A DNA stretch of 64,000 bases from Bdellovibrionales bacterium RIFOXYC1_FULL_37_79 (lineage in GTDB: Bacteria > Bdellovibrionota > Bacteriovoracia > Bacteriovoracales > Bacteriovoracaceae): contig MEQB01000003.1 of NCBI GenBank assembly GCA_001770015.1, positions 1 through 64,000 on the forward strand. The letters run 5' to 3'. A program made the translations under genes and the position numbers. Below, one piece after another: positions 44,154-54,200 of this stretch. Numbering within the stretch: the stretch's first letter is position 1; each line of letters opens with the position of its first letter. The notes below the pieces were generated by a model, which was not told the DNA's origin, did no database searches, and saw nothing but the letters and a program-made list of their open reading frames with translations.

Positions 44154-44738
44154 ATGTGCGACTTATCATTTTTAAAAAACTACAAACTAGAAGGCGAATT
44201 GCTGGAAATTTATGAATTCCCAGATCCCATTTTAAAAAAAGTGGCCAAAGAAGTTACCGTTTTTGACGACGATCTCATTAAAACTATAAAAAACATGCTT
44301 TATACCATGTACAATGCACCAGGCCTCGGATTAGCAGCACCCCAGATCGGTATCAGTAAGCGTTTTTTTGTCATGGATATCGATTATGACCGTGAAAAAA
44401 TAACCAATGCCAATGGAGAAGAAGAAACCCGGTTAAGTGCTTTTAACCCTAGAGTATTTATAAACCCCAAACTTTCCAATCATACCGGCGAAATTTTTTA
44501 CGAAGAAGGGTGTTTGAGTGTCCCGGGTATCTATGAAAAAGTCAAACGTGCCCAATCAATTTCGGTGGTTTACCAGGACCTGCAAGGGAAAATACAGACC
44601 CTTGAGGCAACTGATCTTTTAGCCATTTGTATTCAACATGAAACTGATCATCTGGATGGAATTGTTTTCTTGGAGCGATTGAGCTTAATGAAAAGAAAGT
44701 TTATTAAAAAGCAATTTTTAAAAGAACGTAACAAATAA
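44154..44738 (+). CDS. def: Peptide deformylase
   Basis: Deformylase removes the formyl group from nascent proteins with a bound Fe/Zn ion. All three motifs are intact: GLGLAAPQIG, EEGCLSVPG (Cys ligand) and QHETDHLDG (two His ligands plus catalytic Glu). With ATG 44154 it has 194 residues. No ribosome site is visible there. A TTG at 44199 after AAGG would start at LLEIYEFPDPIL, exactly where most Def proteins begin, and is a serious alternative. fmt follows 22 bp later, the classic pairing. Confidence 0.93.
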   Translation: MCDLSFLKNYKLEGELLEIYEFPDPILKKVAKEVTVFDDDLIKTIKNMLYTMYNAPGLGLAAPQIGISKRFFVMDIDYDREKITNANGEEETRLSAFNPRVFINPKLSNHTGEIFYEEGCLSVPGIYEKVKRAQSISVVYQDLQGKIQTLEATDLLAICIQHETDHLDGIVFLERLSLMKRKFIKKQFLKERNK

Positions 44739-44760
44739 AAATTTTTAGATGGAATAAGCT

Positions 44761-45708
44761 TTGGAAAAACTAAAAACAATTTTCCTGGGAACCCCTGATT
44801 TTGCCACACCTTCTTTGGAAATCCTATTTAATCATCCCCTGATTGATTTAAGATATGTCGTAACCATGCCCGATAGAAAAAGTGGACGTGGTCAACAACT
44901 ACATTCTCCACCGGTGGCACTCTTTGCCAGGGAAAACAAAATTTCTCTTATTCAAACATCCAGCATCAATACGGAGAAAGATATTTTACAAAAATTTAAA
45001 GCTGAAAAAATTGACCTGGCAATCGTTTTGGCCTTCTCCCAATTTTTAAGCCCAGAATTGTTAAATATCCCCAGACTTGGTTGCTATAATATTCATACCT
45101 CACTTCTTCCTAAATATCGTGGAGCTGCCCCAATCCAATACGCCCTTTTAAAGGGCGATTCAATTACAGGTGTATCAATTTTTAAAATTGTAAAAAAAAT
45201 GGATGCTGGAGATATTGCGCTTGCTCAGGCAGTATCCATTGAAGACAACGAAAATTATGCTGAACTTTACAGCAAACTAAAATTCCAATCAGCACTTTCC
45301 TTAAATACTTTTATAAGAAAAATTTACACTGGAAATCTGACCTGGCAACCCCAAGATGAATCCCAGATATCGTTTGCCCCAACCCTTAAAAAAGAAGATG
45401 GTTTTATCGATTTTAAAAATGAATCGCAAATTAAAATTAATAACAAGGTTCGGGCCCTTATTCCCTGGCCGGGATGTTATTTTTTTATTAATGAGCATCG
45501 CTATAAATTATTAGAAATTGAAATTTCCAGCAAATCTCTAATGCCTGGAACCCTTTATACTGATCTGGGACAGCTACTGGTTGGTTGTGCTGATAATAAA
45601 TCTATCCGATTAAAATCAATTCAACGGGAAGGTAAAAATATTACCTCCGACCTATCCTTGATCAATGCCTTCAAAAGCAGAAATGAAACAATTAATGTTA
45701 ATCCCTAA
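44761..45708 (+). CDS. fmt: Methionyl-tRNA formyltransferase
   Basis: Fmt formylates initiator Met-tRNA using 10-formyl-tetrahydrofolate. The 315-residue protein has FLGTPDFATPSLE at the N-terminus, the SLLPKYRGAAPIQ signature preceded by N-I-H-T (catalytic Asn and His), and MDAGDI with the catalytic Asp. It begins with TTG after GATGGAA. It is located between def and rpe on the same strand. folK in this window also serves the folate supply it needs. Confidence 0.95.
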   Translation: MEKLKTIFLGTPDFATPSLEILFNHPLIDLRYVVTMPDRKSGRGQQLHSPPVALFARENKISLIQTSSINTEKDILQKFKAEKIDLAIVLAFSQFLSPELLNIPRLGCYNIHTSLLPKYRGAAPIQYALLKGDSITGVSIFKIVKKMDAGDIALAQAVSIEDNENYAELYSKLKFQSALSLNTFIRKIYTGNLTWQPQDESQISFAPTLKKEDGFIDFKNESQIKINNKVRALIPWPGCYFFINEHRYKLLEIEISSKSLMPGTLYTDLGQLLVGCADNKSIRLKSIQREGKNITSDLSLINAFKSRNETINVNP

Positions 45709-45720
45709 AAGGAATTTTTT

Positions 45721-46371
45721 ATGGTTATTATTTCGCCGAGTATTCTCTCTTGTGATTTTCTAAATATAGAAAATGAACTTCGGGCATTGGAACCATGTAA
45801 AAATATTTGGATTCATCTGGATATTATGGATTCGCATTTTGTACCCAACCTGACTTTCGGCGGACCAGTGGTTAAAAATTTGCATAAAATCACCAAACAT
45901 CCGTTGGATGCCCATTTCATGGTCACCAACCCCGAATTTTTTCTAGACGATTTCAAAAATTACAAAATTCATAATTTTACTTTTCACGTAGAGGCTAATC
46001 CCAACCCAATGGATATCATCACCAAGGGAAAAAAAATTTATCCAAGCATTGGTATCTCAATTAAACCTAAAACCCCTGTATCCCAAATTCCAAAAGAAGT
46101 CTTAGAATGTATTGATCTTATTTTAATCATGTCCGTGGAACCAGGTTTCGGTGGCCAAAAATTTATAGAGATTAGTCTAGACAAGATCAAAGAACTTGAT
46201 CAGCTTAGAAAAAAGAATAAATATCACTATCAAATTCAAATTGATGGCGGAATCACCAATCAAAATGCCAAGCAGCTGATTGATCTGGGGGTTAATAACC
46301 TGGTAGCGGGTTCTTATATTTTCAGTGGTTCTCCCCAGGGCTATCCACAAATGGTGGAGAGTTTGAGGTAA
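45721..46371 (+). CDS. rpe: Ribulose-phosphate 3-epimerase
   Basis: Rpe interconverts ribulose-5-phosphate and xylulose-5-phosphate in the pentose phosphate pathway. It is a 216-residue TIM barrel with SPSILSCDF, HLDIMDSHFVPNLTFGG (metal-binding His and Asp), DAHFMV, MSVEPGFGGQKF and QIDGGI, all standard. AAGGAA precedes the ATG, 12 bp after fmt. It is likely the last gene of the def-fmt-rpe run. Confidence 0.96.
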   Translation: MVIISPSILSCDFLNIENELRALEPCKNIWIHLDIMDSHFVPNLTFGGPVVKNLHKITKHPLDAHFMVTNPEFFLDDFKNYKIHNFTFHVEANPNPMDIITKGKKIYPSIGISIKPKTPVSQIPKEVLECIDLILIMSVEPGFGGQKFIEISLDKIKELDQLRKKNKYHYQIQIDGGITNQNAKQLIDLGVNNLVAGSYIFSGSPQGYPQMVESLR

Positions 46372-46450
46372 GGAAAAAATCTGCAAAATATCCTTACCCC
46401 ATTTCTTTTTTCATTCTCGATTTTAGCATCAACGGCAAGCAAATACTTAT

Positions 46451-46846
46451 TTATTGTAACTTACACTCTTTTAATATTCCCCGCTCTAGTTGTCTGAATA
46501 TAATATTATTTGATTTTGATTCACCTGTCTTAAAATCAATATCAAGAGTGCTTCCATCCTCAAAAATAAAAGATGCTTGCAAAAGCTCATTAGTTTGTTT
46601 TTGCTGATATATATCGCCAGATGCGATTTGCTTCATTAAATCTGTGGGTATTCCCGCAACGTTATAAACTAGAAGCCAATTTCTTTGTTCAATGTTCATA
46701 TACACTTCAAATTTTCTTGGAATATTTGGGTTAACACCATCTGATGTGACTAAACAAGTTAAATAAAGTTGATTCCCTTCATCTGCTTGAAGTGTAAAAG
46801 ATAAAACATTTCCCAAAATAAGTAATCCTAATAATAAATTTTTCAT
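46451..46846 (-). CDS. Small exported protein
   Basis: A 131-residue protein with a clear signal peptide (about 1-21, ending LQA). The mature region is a short beta-rich domain with Cys near both ends (LTCLVTSDG and LKECKLQ), which could form one disulfide. No family is recognised. It is the last of four leftward genes headed by a TIGR02147 regulator, 61 bp after its neighbour. Confidence 0.6.
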   Translation of the reverse strand: MKNLLLGLLILGNVLSFTLQADEGNQLYLTCLVTSDGVNPNIPRKFEVYMNIEQRNWLLVYNVAGIPTDLMKQIASGDIYQQKQTNELLQASFIFEDGSTLDIDFKTGESKSNNIIFRQLERGILKECKLQ

Positions 46847-46907
46847 TTTTTCTCCATTTTTTAATTCTGTTATGCTTATTTGTTAAACACAGATAAATTT
46901 TTTAATA

Positions 46908-47384
46908 TTAGTTCAAGGCATCCTGATCTGCCCTCTCACATCTTTGTTTCGCTTCAATAAGAGCTGTTTTAGCTTCCTCATCAGTCATTGGAGCTTTGAC
47001 ATCTGCCCAAGTAGCATCACTTGAAAGATTTGTGTTAATTAAATCAAATGATACAAAATGTTCCGTTGTTTTAGTTTCAATTTTTTGCTCAAATAAATCT
47101 CCCCAGCAAGTATACCATTTGTACAATGTTCGGGTCACTGATTCCGCTGGTCTGGAGTACCCCCCCACCCAATAGCGTGCCACATGCGTTCCAAAGCTAA
47201 AAGTATAATCTCCTTGTGCTAGAGCAAGGGGAGTTGTTTGTGCACATTTGTCTGATGTAAAATGTGATTTAAATGATAAAATTTTTGTATGTAAAACAAG
47301 GTTATTACAATACCTATGACTATAATATCCAAACGTAACCGATGACAAGCTATACATAATAACAATTAATAAATACTTCTTCAT
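46908..47384 (-). CDS. Small exported protein
   Basis: A 158-residue protein with signal peptide (about 1-19, ending FGY). The mature part has four Cys (RYCNNL, DKCAQT, YTCWGD, QRCERA), suggesting two disulfides, and a Trp/Tyr-rich centre (ARYWVGGYSRPAES). An AGGAGA site lies upstream of its start. It follows the 370-residue gene by 17 bp in the TIGR02147 operon. Function unknown. Confidence 0.6.
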   Translation of the reverse strand: MKKYLLIVIMYSLSSVTFGYYSHRYCNNLVLHTKILSFKSHFTSDKCAQTTPLALAQGDYTFSFGTHVARYWVGGYSRPAESVTRTLYKWYTCWGDLFEQKIETKTTEHFVSFDLINTNLSSDATWADVKAPMTDEEAKTALIEAKQRCERADQDALN

Positions 47385-47401
47385 ATATATTCTCCTTAGA
47401 A

Positions 47402-48514
47402 TTAAATGTTTAACATCAGATATCCACCACGAAAAAAATCTCCTACTCCGCAGTCATTTTTATCATTTTTTAATAAATGCACAGGACAATTCATTAACTT
47501 TTTAACTTCTTGTCGACTGTGACCATTAAATGCCCTTCTAAACTCAACAACACCATCTCCATTTGGGGCCGCTCCAGTACCTGTTTTTCCCTTATAACCA
47601 ATTAGAACATCGCCTTGTGTTGAAAAAATATCTAACATTTTTTTGAAAATCATTGATTTGGGATACTGATGTGTTAACTTATAAAGATTTTTTGCTAGAT
47701 GAAAATTACAAACATGAGTATTATCCGTACTCCAATTAACTACTAATGGTAAAACACATTTTATAAAGTCGTCTCCGTATATTTTTTTTAGTGGAAACGT
47801 CATATTATCATCTAAAAACCCATCTATATTTCCTTCCTCCAAATCCCATTTCGCCAACGCTACAGCAAGATTTACCTTAGAAACTTTAACTTTTTCTAAA
47901 AAATCATACATAGCAACGACATCATTTGGATTAGTATATGCTGCTTGAAATGCCATTTCTGCCCCAATCACGTCATTATACGAGGCAGAGGGGTTAACTA
48001 TCCAATAAGCTTCATGAAAAAGCAAAGCCATCTGATCATTGCGACTTAGTTTATTAAAGTCCGGAAGAAGGTAGGTAAACTTTTGAACAGTATCCGTAAT
48101 AGCGAATAACTTGAGTTGCGTACTATCCACACCAGTCACTCTTCTAAACTCCTCCATAAGTCTTTCGTAAATCTTGGGCGTTAATTGTTCAGGCTCAGCA
48201 AATAAATATTTTCGCTTAGAAGAGGGAATCATTGTCTCTATAAAAACACCCTTGGTTTTAAGGTCTATTGTTTCAAGATTAGCAATATAACTAATTAAAT
48301 CGTCTAATGCTGGTAATTGAAATGTCATCTCATTCTGATTATTTAATTTTACATAAAGTCCTGCACTGTAGAATGACATATATTTGCTATTCGTTACGAC
48401 ACCTCCACCTCCATTTCCAACTTCTTGCCCGTCGGTTCCCACCTCTTTCCCGGCGGCAAAAACATAAAAATTAAATAAACCGACTAATAAAATCAAAAAT
48501 TTAAATTTATTCAT
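47402..48514 (-). CDS. Exported protein with Gly-rich N-terminus
   Basis: A 370-residue protein with signal peptide (1-20, ending FAA). A striking Gly-rich N-terminus (GNGGGGVVTN) resembles that of other secreted proteins in this lineage. A helical domain contains ALLFHEAYWIVNP (about 165-178), which is similar to the LLxHEx segment of a protein group I have seen beside TIGR02147 genes, but a full metalloprotease HExxH is absent. It ends with a Cys pair near NCPVHLLKNDKNDCGVG. It overlaps the regulator gene by 4 bp, so it is the regulator's direct partner. Confidence 0.65.
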   Translation of the reverse strand: MNKFKFLILLVGLFNFYVFAAGKEVGTDGQEVGNGGGGVVTNSKYMSFYSAGLYVKLNNQNEMTFQLPALDDLISYIANLETIDLKTKGVFIETMIPSSKRKYLFAEPEQLTPKIYERLMEEFRRVTGVDSTQLKLFAITDTVQKFTYLLPDFNKLSRNDQMALLFHEAYWIVNPSASYNDVIGAEMAFQAAYTNPNDVVAMYDFLEKVKVSKVNLAVALAKWDLEEGNIDGFLDDNMTFPLKKIYGDDFIKCVLPLVVNWSTDNTHVCNFHLAKNLYKLTHQYPKSMIFKKMLDIFSTQGDVLIGYKGKTGTGAAPNGDGVVEFRRAFNGHSRQEVKKLMNCPVHLLKNDKNDCGVGDFFRGGYLMLNI

Positions 48515-49329
48515 AATTTCTCCTTAGAAACTCTAAAAAATTGAGTTGATAAACAATACAAATTGTCCTTGTTTTGGTTTTCGTGATTCATTACATATGT
48601 ATTTATCTCTTTTCGAAAGTTAACTATCTTTTCAAATATTTCTGGAAGTATTTCTTTTGGTAAAGCTATGGTTAACGAGGAAAATATTCTTTCATCAATA
48701 TCTTGCTCACCCAAGGCATTCATGGCAGCCTTGAGTTGCAATGAATGATGTTGTCTTATGGCCATAGAAGGGATCTTTTCGCTTGTGGTACTCACATACT
48801 CATTAACTTTATAAACTTTTCCTTCCTTGATAATAAAATCCAAATCAACAAGTCTTTTAAGAGCTGATTGGATTTCTTCTTTGGAAAATTTCAAAATTTC
48901 TTCCAGGCCTTCTAACGTTGGTGGCAGGTCATCCAATTTTAAAGCCTCAATTATTTGATAATGAATAGGTCTTGAAATTTGTTTAAAAATATCATCATCA
49001 ACAAATTTTTCAATAGATTGAATATTTTCTTTGTAATTTTGATTAATTTTTTCAATTGCTTTTTTTCGAGATACTTTCGATCTAGAATGACTCGCTTCGA
49101 CCAGATGTAAAAATACTTCCTTGTCTTTATCCGTCCATTTTAAAGAGGAAATCATTGACCTTGCTCGCTTATAAGAAAAACCTCTTTTTTTAGAAAAAGC
49201 TAAACTTAACCTTGAAGGTTCAATTCCAAGGTCACGGGCAAAGGCCCGAAGGGAGTACTGATCATTAATAATCTTTCTATTATTAAATTCAGTTTGAAGC
49301 ATATGAATATATTTTTCTTGATAATTCAT
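48511..49329 (-). CDS. TIGR02147-family protein (putative regulator)
   Basis: A 272-residue protein of the TIGR02147/DUF4423 type. An N-terminal helix-turn-helix-like part (about 20-65, YSLRAFARDLGIEPSRLSLAFSKKRGFS) precedes the conserved helical DUF4423 region (SRPIHYQIIEALKLDDLPPTLEGL, then MAIRQHHSLQLKAAMNAL). The family is concentrated in Fibrobacter and Bdellovibrio-like bacteria. ATG 49329 is chosen because a promoter lies at 49336-49364, making the open extension to 49395 untranslatable from it. It heads an operon with three exported proteins. Confidence 0.82.
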   Translation of the reverse strand: MNYQEKYIHMLQTEFNNRKIINDQYSLRAFARDLGIEPSRLSLAFSKKRGFSYKRARSMISSLKWTDKDKEVFLHLVEASHSRSKVSRKKAIEKINQNYKENIQSIEKFVDDDIFKQISRPIHYQIIEALKLDDLPPTLEGLEEILKFSKEEIQSALKRLVDLDFIIKEGKVYKVNEYVSTTSEKIPSMAIRQHHSLQLKAAMNALGEQDIDERIFSSLTIALPKEILPEIFEKIVNFRKEINTYVMNHENQNKDNLYCLSTQFFRVSKEKL

Positions 49330-49335
49330 GATGCC

Positions 49336-49364
49336 GGTATAAGTCACTTTAAAATTTAAGTCAA
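49336..49364 (-). promoter_or_regulatory. Promoter of TIGR02147 operon (leaderless start likely)
   Basis: Minus strand: -35 TTGACT (49364-49359), 17-bp spacer, -10 TATACC (49341-49336). Transcription would start at about 49329, the A of the ATG. No ribosome site precedes that ATG. Confidence 0.5.
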
Positions 49365-49477
49365 TAGTTTGTGAAACAAAGTGTTGCACGAACAAAGAAA
49401 CATGAATTTTTTATATGGTTTCCGGTCTACACCAAAACTCATCTAACTGATTATACCTTTCGCCTTATCTTTTTTAA

Positions 49478-49564
49478 TCAAATCACTTTGAAATCCAGGA
49501 ACTCGTAAAGCCTCATTGCGCCCAGGTTATCGTTCATAACCCTTAAGGCAACAATATGAACCAT
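49478..49564 (-). pseudogene. GNAT acetyltransferase, C-terminal remnant
   Basis: Twenty-eight codons read LRVMNDNLGAMRLYEFLDFKVI before a TGA (49478-49480). This is the terminal GNAT signature L-x-V-x-x-x-N-x-x-A-x-x-L-Y-E-x-x-G-F, with Asp for the usual Gly. The frame is blocked upstream by TAA (at about 49606) and no other GNAT part is readable. The gene is therefore decayed. The surrounding gap 49396-49784 otherwise shows only the promoter and repeats listed here. Confidence 0.5.
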
Positions 49565-49757
49565 AAATAAGTACCCCTTTCGCCAAATTACTATCCTGAT
49601 ATGCCTTTAAACACTTTGTTTCGAGGTATTTCAATATTTTTACAGATTACAATAAGGCATGAGTCCATGTAGCTAATCCCTGTAATAACACCTCTCTTGG
49701 TTTTTAAATAGGAGCATAAAGGAATTAAGCACTTCATAATTCTTCAAACTGTTTTTA

Positions 49758-49801
49758 CCAAAACTCGATAAATATTAATAAAAGTTGACCAAAACTCGAT
49801 T
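49758..49801. repeat. Two 13-bp direct repeats at the ATPase promoter
   Basis: ACCAAAACTCGAT occurs at 49758-49770 and 49789-49801, 31 bp apart (about three helical turns). The second copy begins inside the -35 box and fills most of the spacer of the promoter. This layout suits a repressor or autoregulator operator. Confidence 0.6.
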
Positions 49802-49814
49802 TATGTGTAAAATG
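49786..49814 (+). promoter_or_regulatory. Promoter of DUF4143 ATPase gene
   Basis: -35 TTGACC (49786-49791), 17-bp spacer, -10 TAAAAT (49809-49814), each five of six. The start near 49821 lies upstream of ATG 49833 and rules out the more distal in-frame start at 49785. Confidence 0.65.
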
Positions 49815-49832
49815 GTAATAAGAGGATTTCTT

Positions 49833-51020
49833 ATGAAAGACCGGTATTTAAATAAATTAATCGTTGAAGATGCCCTCGCTTCCTTAAAAATTGCCTTCGT
49901 AACCGGGCCTAGACAGGTTGGGAAGACCACTCTTTGCAAACAAATTCTCGAACAAGCAAAAGAAAAAACGGCTTATTATACCTGGGATGATGATGATTTT
50001 CGTCTGGCATGGTTGCAATCTCCCAAAACGCTAGTTGAGGGAAAAAAAATTGTTGTTTTTGATGAAATCCATAAGGATCGTAAATGGAAAAACAAATTAA
50101 AAGGATTGTTTGATATTTATGGTAACGACACAAATTTAATAGTTTCAGGAAGTGCACGGTTGGATTATTTTAGAAAATCAGGAGATAGTTTGCAAGGAAG
50201 ATATTTTCCCTATCGACTTCATCCTTTTACTCTTGGAGAAACTCCTAAGATAAAACCTCCTTCGCAAAGGGATTGGTTTGAGCATGCGACTTTAAGTGAC
50301 ATAAAACTTGATGACTTGCTCAAACTTGGCGGATTCCCTGAACCTCTTATGGGACAAAATTTAAATAAGGCCACCCGTTGGAGAAATCTTTATAAAGAGA
50401 GAATGATTAAAGAAGATTTAAGAGATCTACAAAATGTGCGTGATCTATCCGTACTTGATAATTTATCCCTGCTCCTTAAAACTAAAGTGGGAGGTCAACT
50501 TTCCTATGAATCCATTCGTAAGGATTTATCAGTTTCCTTTGAGTCTATTCTTAGATGGATTGATCTGCTAGAAGCGGTTTATTATTGTTATCGAATCAGA
50601 CCTTATTCAACCAAAATTAAAAATTCACTCACGAAAGAGCCAAAACTTTTTCTCTATGACTGGTCAGGAATCGAAGATGAGGGGGCAAAATTTGAAAATA
50701 TGATTGCAGGACATCTATTAAAAAATGTACATCTATGGACTGATGGTGCCATGGGAGATTTTAAATTATTTTACTTAAGAGACAAGCAAAAAAGAGAAGT
50801 AGATTTTCTTATAACCTGTAATAACAAACCTTATCTTCTTTTAGAGGTAAAATCCAATCAAAATACCCTCACTTCGCCTCTCATTCATTACAACGAAGTT
50901 CTAAAACCTACCTTTTGTTTTCAACTCGTCCGTGAAACAAAAAAAGAAAGAAATGCATCACTACTTCATCCCAATATTAGAATTGTTCATGTGGATAAAT
51001 TTTTATCTTCCTTAAACTAA
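49833..51020 (+). CDS. AAA ATPase with DUF4143 domain
   Basis: A 395-residue protein. The N-terminal ATPase domain has Walker A GPRQVGKTT (Lys31), Walker B VVFDEIH and the sensor VSGSARLD. The C-terminal DUF4143 domain (about 190-395) includes GGFPEP and ends in a nuclease-like KREVDFLI...LLEVKSN, the E/D-x-D...E-x-K order of PD-(D/E)xK folds. This widespread family has no firm function and is often solitary and mobile. AAGAGGA precedes ATG 49833. It stands alone next to decayed genes, consistent with acquisition. Two promoter repeats hint at tight control. Confidence 0.88.
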   Translation: MKDRYLNKLIVEDALASLKIAFVTGPRQVGKTTLCKQILEQAKEKTAYYTWDDDDFRLAWLQSPKTLVEGKKIVVFDEIHKDRKWKNKLKGLFDIYGNDTNLIVSGSARLDYFRKSGDSLQGRYFPYRLHPFTLGETPKIKPPSQRDWFEHATLSDIKLDDLLKLGGFPEPLMGQNLNKATRWRNLYKERMIKEDLRDLQNVRDLSVLDNLSLLLKTKVGGQLSYESIRKDLSVSFESILRWIDLLEAVYYCYRIRPYSTKIKNSLTKEPKLFLYDWSGIEDEGAKFENMIAGHLLKNVHLWTDGAMGDFKLFYLRDKQKREVDFLITCNNKPYLLLEVKSNQNTLTSPLIHYNEVLKPTFCFQLVRETKKERNASLLHPNIRIVHVDKFLSSLN

Positions 51021-51239
51021 TTCAGCCCGATAATAACTTTTTTCTCCAGTTTTCACCTGATCTTTAAAATTTAAACAATCAAATAAAAGATATCTACTGC
51101 CTCATATTTTTGGCGGCCATACTTAAGACAATCATCCAAGATAAAGCCAAAATTGGTATTTTAAACATCTGATAACAGCCAAATTATGGGGGTATGAAAA
51201 TTGCAGATAAATCAACAACTAAGATGAAAAGGAATACTT

Positions 51240-54200
51240 ATGCATAATAAAATGAATTTATTTATAATCACTTTCCTTATCCTTTGTGTTTCAAGTTGTG
51301 GCCTGAAAAGACCAGGGGCCACTTCTCCCACACCTGACAAATTCTCCTTTGAAAAAAATATCTTTACCAATCCGGATGGAACCAAGAAAAGCTACATGGC
51401 TGGTTGGGCCAGTGAATCAAGCAACGGAACTTATGGAAAATCATGGATCCTGCATAATTATAATATGGCCATGCACTGCAATCTTGTTTTCGATGTAAGA
51501 GAACAATATTTAGTAGGACTTCAGATCGATCCATCTTATCCCAACGATCAAAGCAGATGGAAAGAAGTATTAACAATACCAATTCTCAAACATTACTACC
51601 TGGAAAAAGGAAAAGATAATTACAATCGGGAGACAAATGAGATCGTAGAAAATTCATCAAGAAGCTACTGGAAAAATCGAACCCACATCAAACTTGATTT
51701 TTCTGGCATTAAAATTTTGGAAGAAGAATTTAAAATTTTTTGGGGACATGACAGCACTATTATCACTGGCGTTGAAGATGAAGAAGTAACAGAAGAAAAT
51801 GGCAAAACCTTTATTGCCTTTACCGCTTCCATAACCAGTTCATTTTTCGGTAGCGAAATGCAGGGAAAATTTCGCTTTAACTTCCTTGAATACAAGCATG
51901 ATCATCAATTTAAAAAAATAAAATATGATGAAAACAACGCAAAAAAAATTAATCCTATTTTTATTATGGGAAAAAAGGTGGATGGACTTAATCAGATTTT
52001 ACATGTAGCCAGATGGGATCTTGAAAATAATAACTTGCCAATAAAACTTTACGCCAGGAATTTTCCCGATGAATATAAGTCAATTGTTGAGGATGTTGTA
52101 AAAGAATGGAATGTGACTTTTACAAAAGTATTTATGCCTGAGATAAAAGACATATACCAGAATTATACCGAATATTTTGCATTGGAATTCATTGATAGAA
52201 AATACGCTTTTGATTTACGCTATCCAACCATTAACTGGGTTAGTGACAGGGAAATCAGTGAACATGGGCCGCTTGGCATTGCCATGACTCATGCAGATGT
52301 GCTGAATGGAAAAATCCAGTGGGGAGCTGTTAATATTTTCGGGGGGACGATTGAAGGTTACCTGGATCATTATTATCCACTGAATTCGGGCAAGGAAGAA
52401 AACCAATATAAAATAAATAATCTGCAAATGGTTCCACGGTTTCCAATTACAAAAAAGCAATTAATGAGATTAATTGGAGAGAATAATCAAGTGCCCAAAG
52501 GGTTTAATAATAATTTTGATATTAGCGGAATGAAATTAGAAAAATTTAAAAATAAAATTGGAGATTCTTTAAATCTATCTTCACTACTGTCCAAACAGGA
52601 AAAAGAAAATTATGTATTAAACGTAATTAATGAAATTTTTGGAGAAGCAAGAAATGAGCAAGAAAAATATGCTCAAAAAATAATCGACATAACGAATTCC
52701 GTTCAAGATAGACAGGATAAAATTCTTGGATATAACCTTTCAAACAAAAAATCCACGGAAACCAGTGAACTTACCAAGGAAGAAAAGATGCAAATTGCCC
52801 TTTCCCCTTATGCATCCCATATCGAACGCGGAAGTGTGCTACAAAACAATGGTGTGTTTGACCTGGATCGCAGGTTTAGTGATGTAATCGGTGGCTGGCA
52901 AGAGGGATTGAAAGAACAGGGTATTGAACACTATCCTGAAGCCTTAAGAGCAATGTTAAAGGGACTAATATTACATGAAATGGGCCATATGTTTGGACTC
53001 GGCCATCAATTTAAAGAAAATATTCTACCTGCCCAAGGAACTGTGCCTGATAAATATCTTTTTGGCGATGAACACAGTCATCACAATCATTTAAAAGAAG
53101 GACTTGTAAAAAGATCCACTAAAGAAAGTGGTTATACGAACTATACATCTGTAATGGGATACCGACATCCAAAATCAGAGGTCCTGACTGATTATGACGA
53201 TTTAATCCCTGGCCCCCAGGATTATCTGACCTTGATGTATATTTATCGAAATAAATATCCAATTTACCAACAAGGCCAAAATGACTTTGAATTCCTAGAC
53301 GTTTCATCTGGTGGTAAAATTCCAAACACCGCCGCTTATTTTCCAGCCTGTAATGACTTAGAGGCAAGTCTTTATGCAGATCCGTATTGCAATAGGCACG
53401 ACCGTGGAAACAAGGCCAGTGAAATTATGGCCAGCTATTTTGATGGAATAATTAATAATCTAGACACAAAATTATTCTCGTTCACAGATCAGGCCGGCGG
53501 CAATCCTGAAGCCAAAGAAATGTATTTGTGGCAACAATCTCTTCTCAATTTAAGTAGAATTAGGATTTTTTATGATTATATGAGACAAAAATACAGTAAA
53601 CAAATTGCTGAAATCGTGGCCAAAGATGAGCAGAATTTCATGGAGTTTTATGATACATGCAGCGGTAAAATCAATCACAATAGCAAATTAAACAATCTTT
53701 TTAACCATTATGAAGAATTAAAAGAATTATGTATCGCCAATGGCCAGGCAATTAATGAACTAACCTTGCTAATGTCACTGGATGCCGCTGATTACAGCAA
53801 ATATGACCGAGACAAATATATGATGCCCGCGGGAATGAGTGCGTTGGATGTAAATAGAGACTATGGTCGTTTTTTTGGTACCTGGAAGGAATTAACCGCC
53901 ATCCCAATCAAAACCAGTGCACTTTACTATTTGACCACCACTTCACCATCCATGCTTTACAATATGGAATTTGCTCCAATCCCCAAATATTCTGACAGCG
54001 AGTCACACTATTCCTATGCCACACTTTACCCTGTGGAATATACCAAATCACTTCATGCAGCAGTTAATGAAAATATAAAATTACCTTCGGAAAATGATGA
54101 AAATCAAAGAACAATAGTAGGTCGCCTCATTCATTCAATTGGTGGATTTGCGTTTATGAACCAATCCACCAACGATCAAAATTTGGGTAAGGCTGAAAGA

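Noticed and set aside
49785-49832. ATPase start at 49785
   Set aside because: The frame is open, but the promoter -10 box and predicted transcription start lie downstream of this position.
51093-51167. Leftward 24-residue hydrophobic ORF (MFKIPILALSWM...)
   Set aside because: It looks like a signal-anchor start but has no ribosome site, and the frame ends after 24 codons. Insufficient support.
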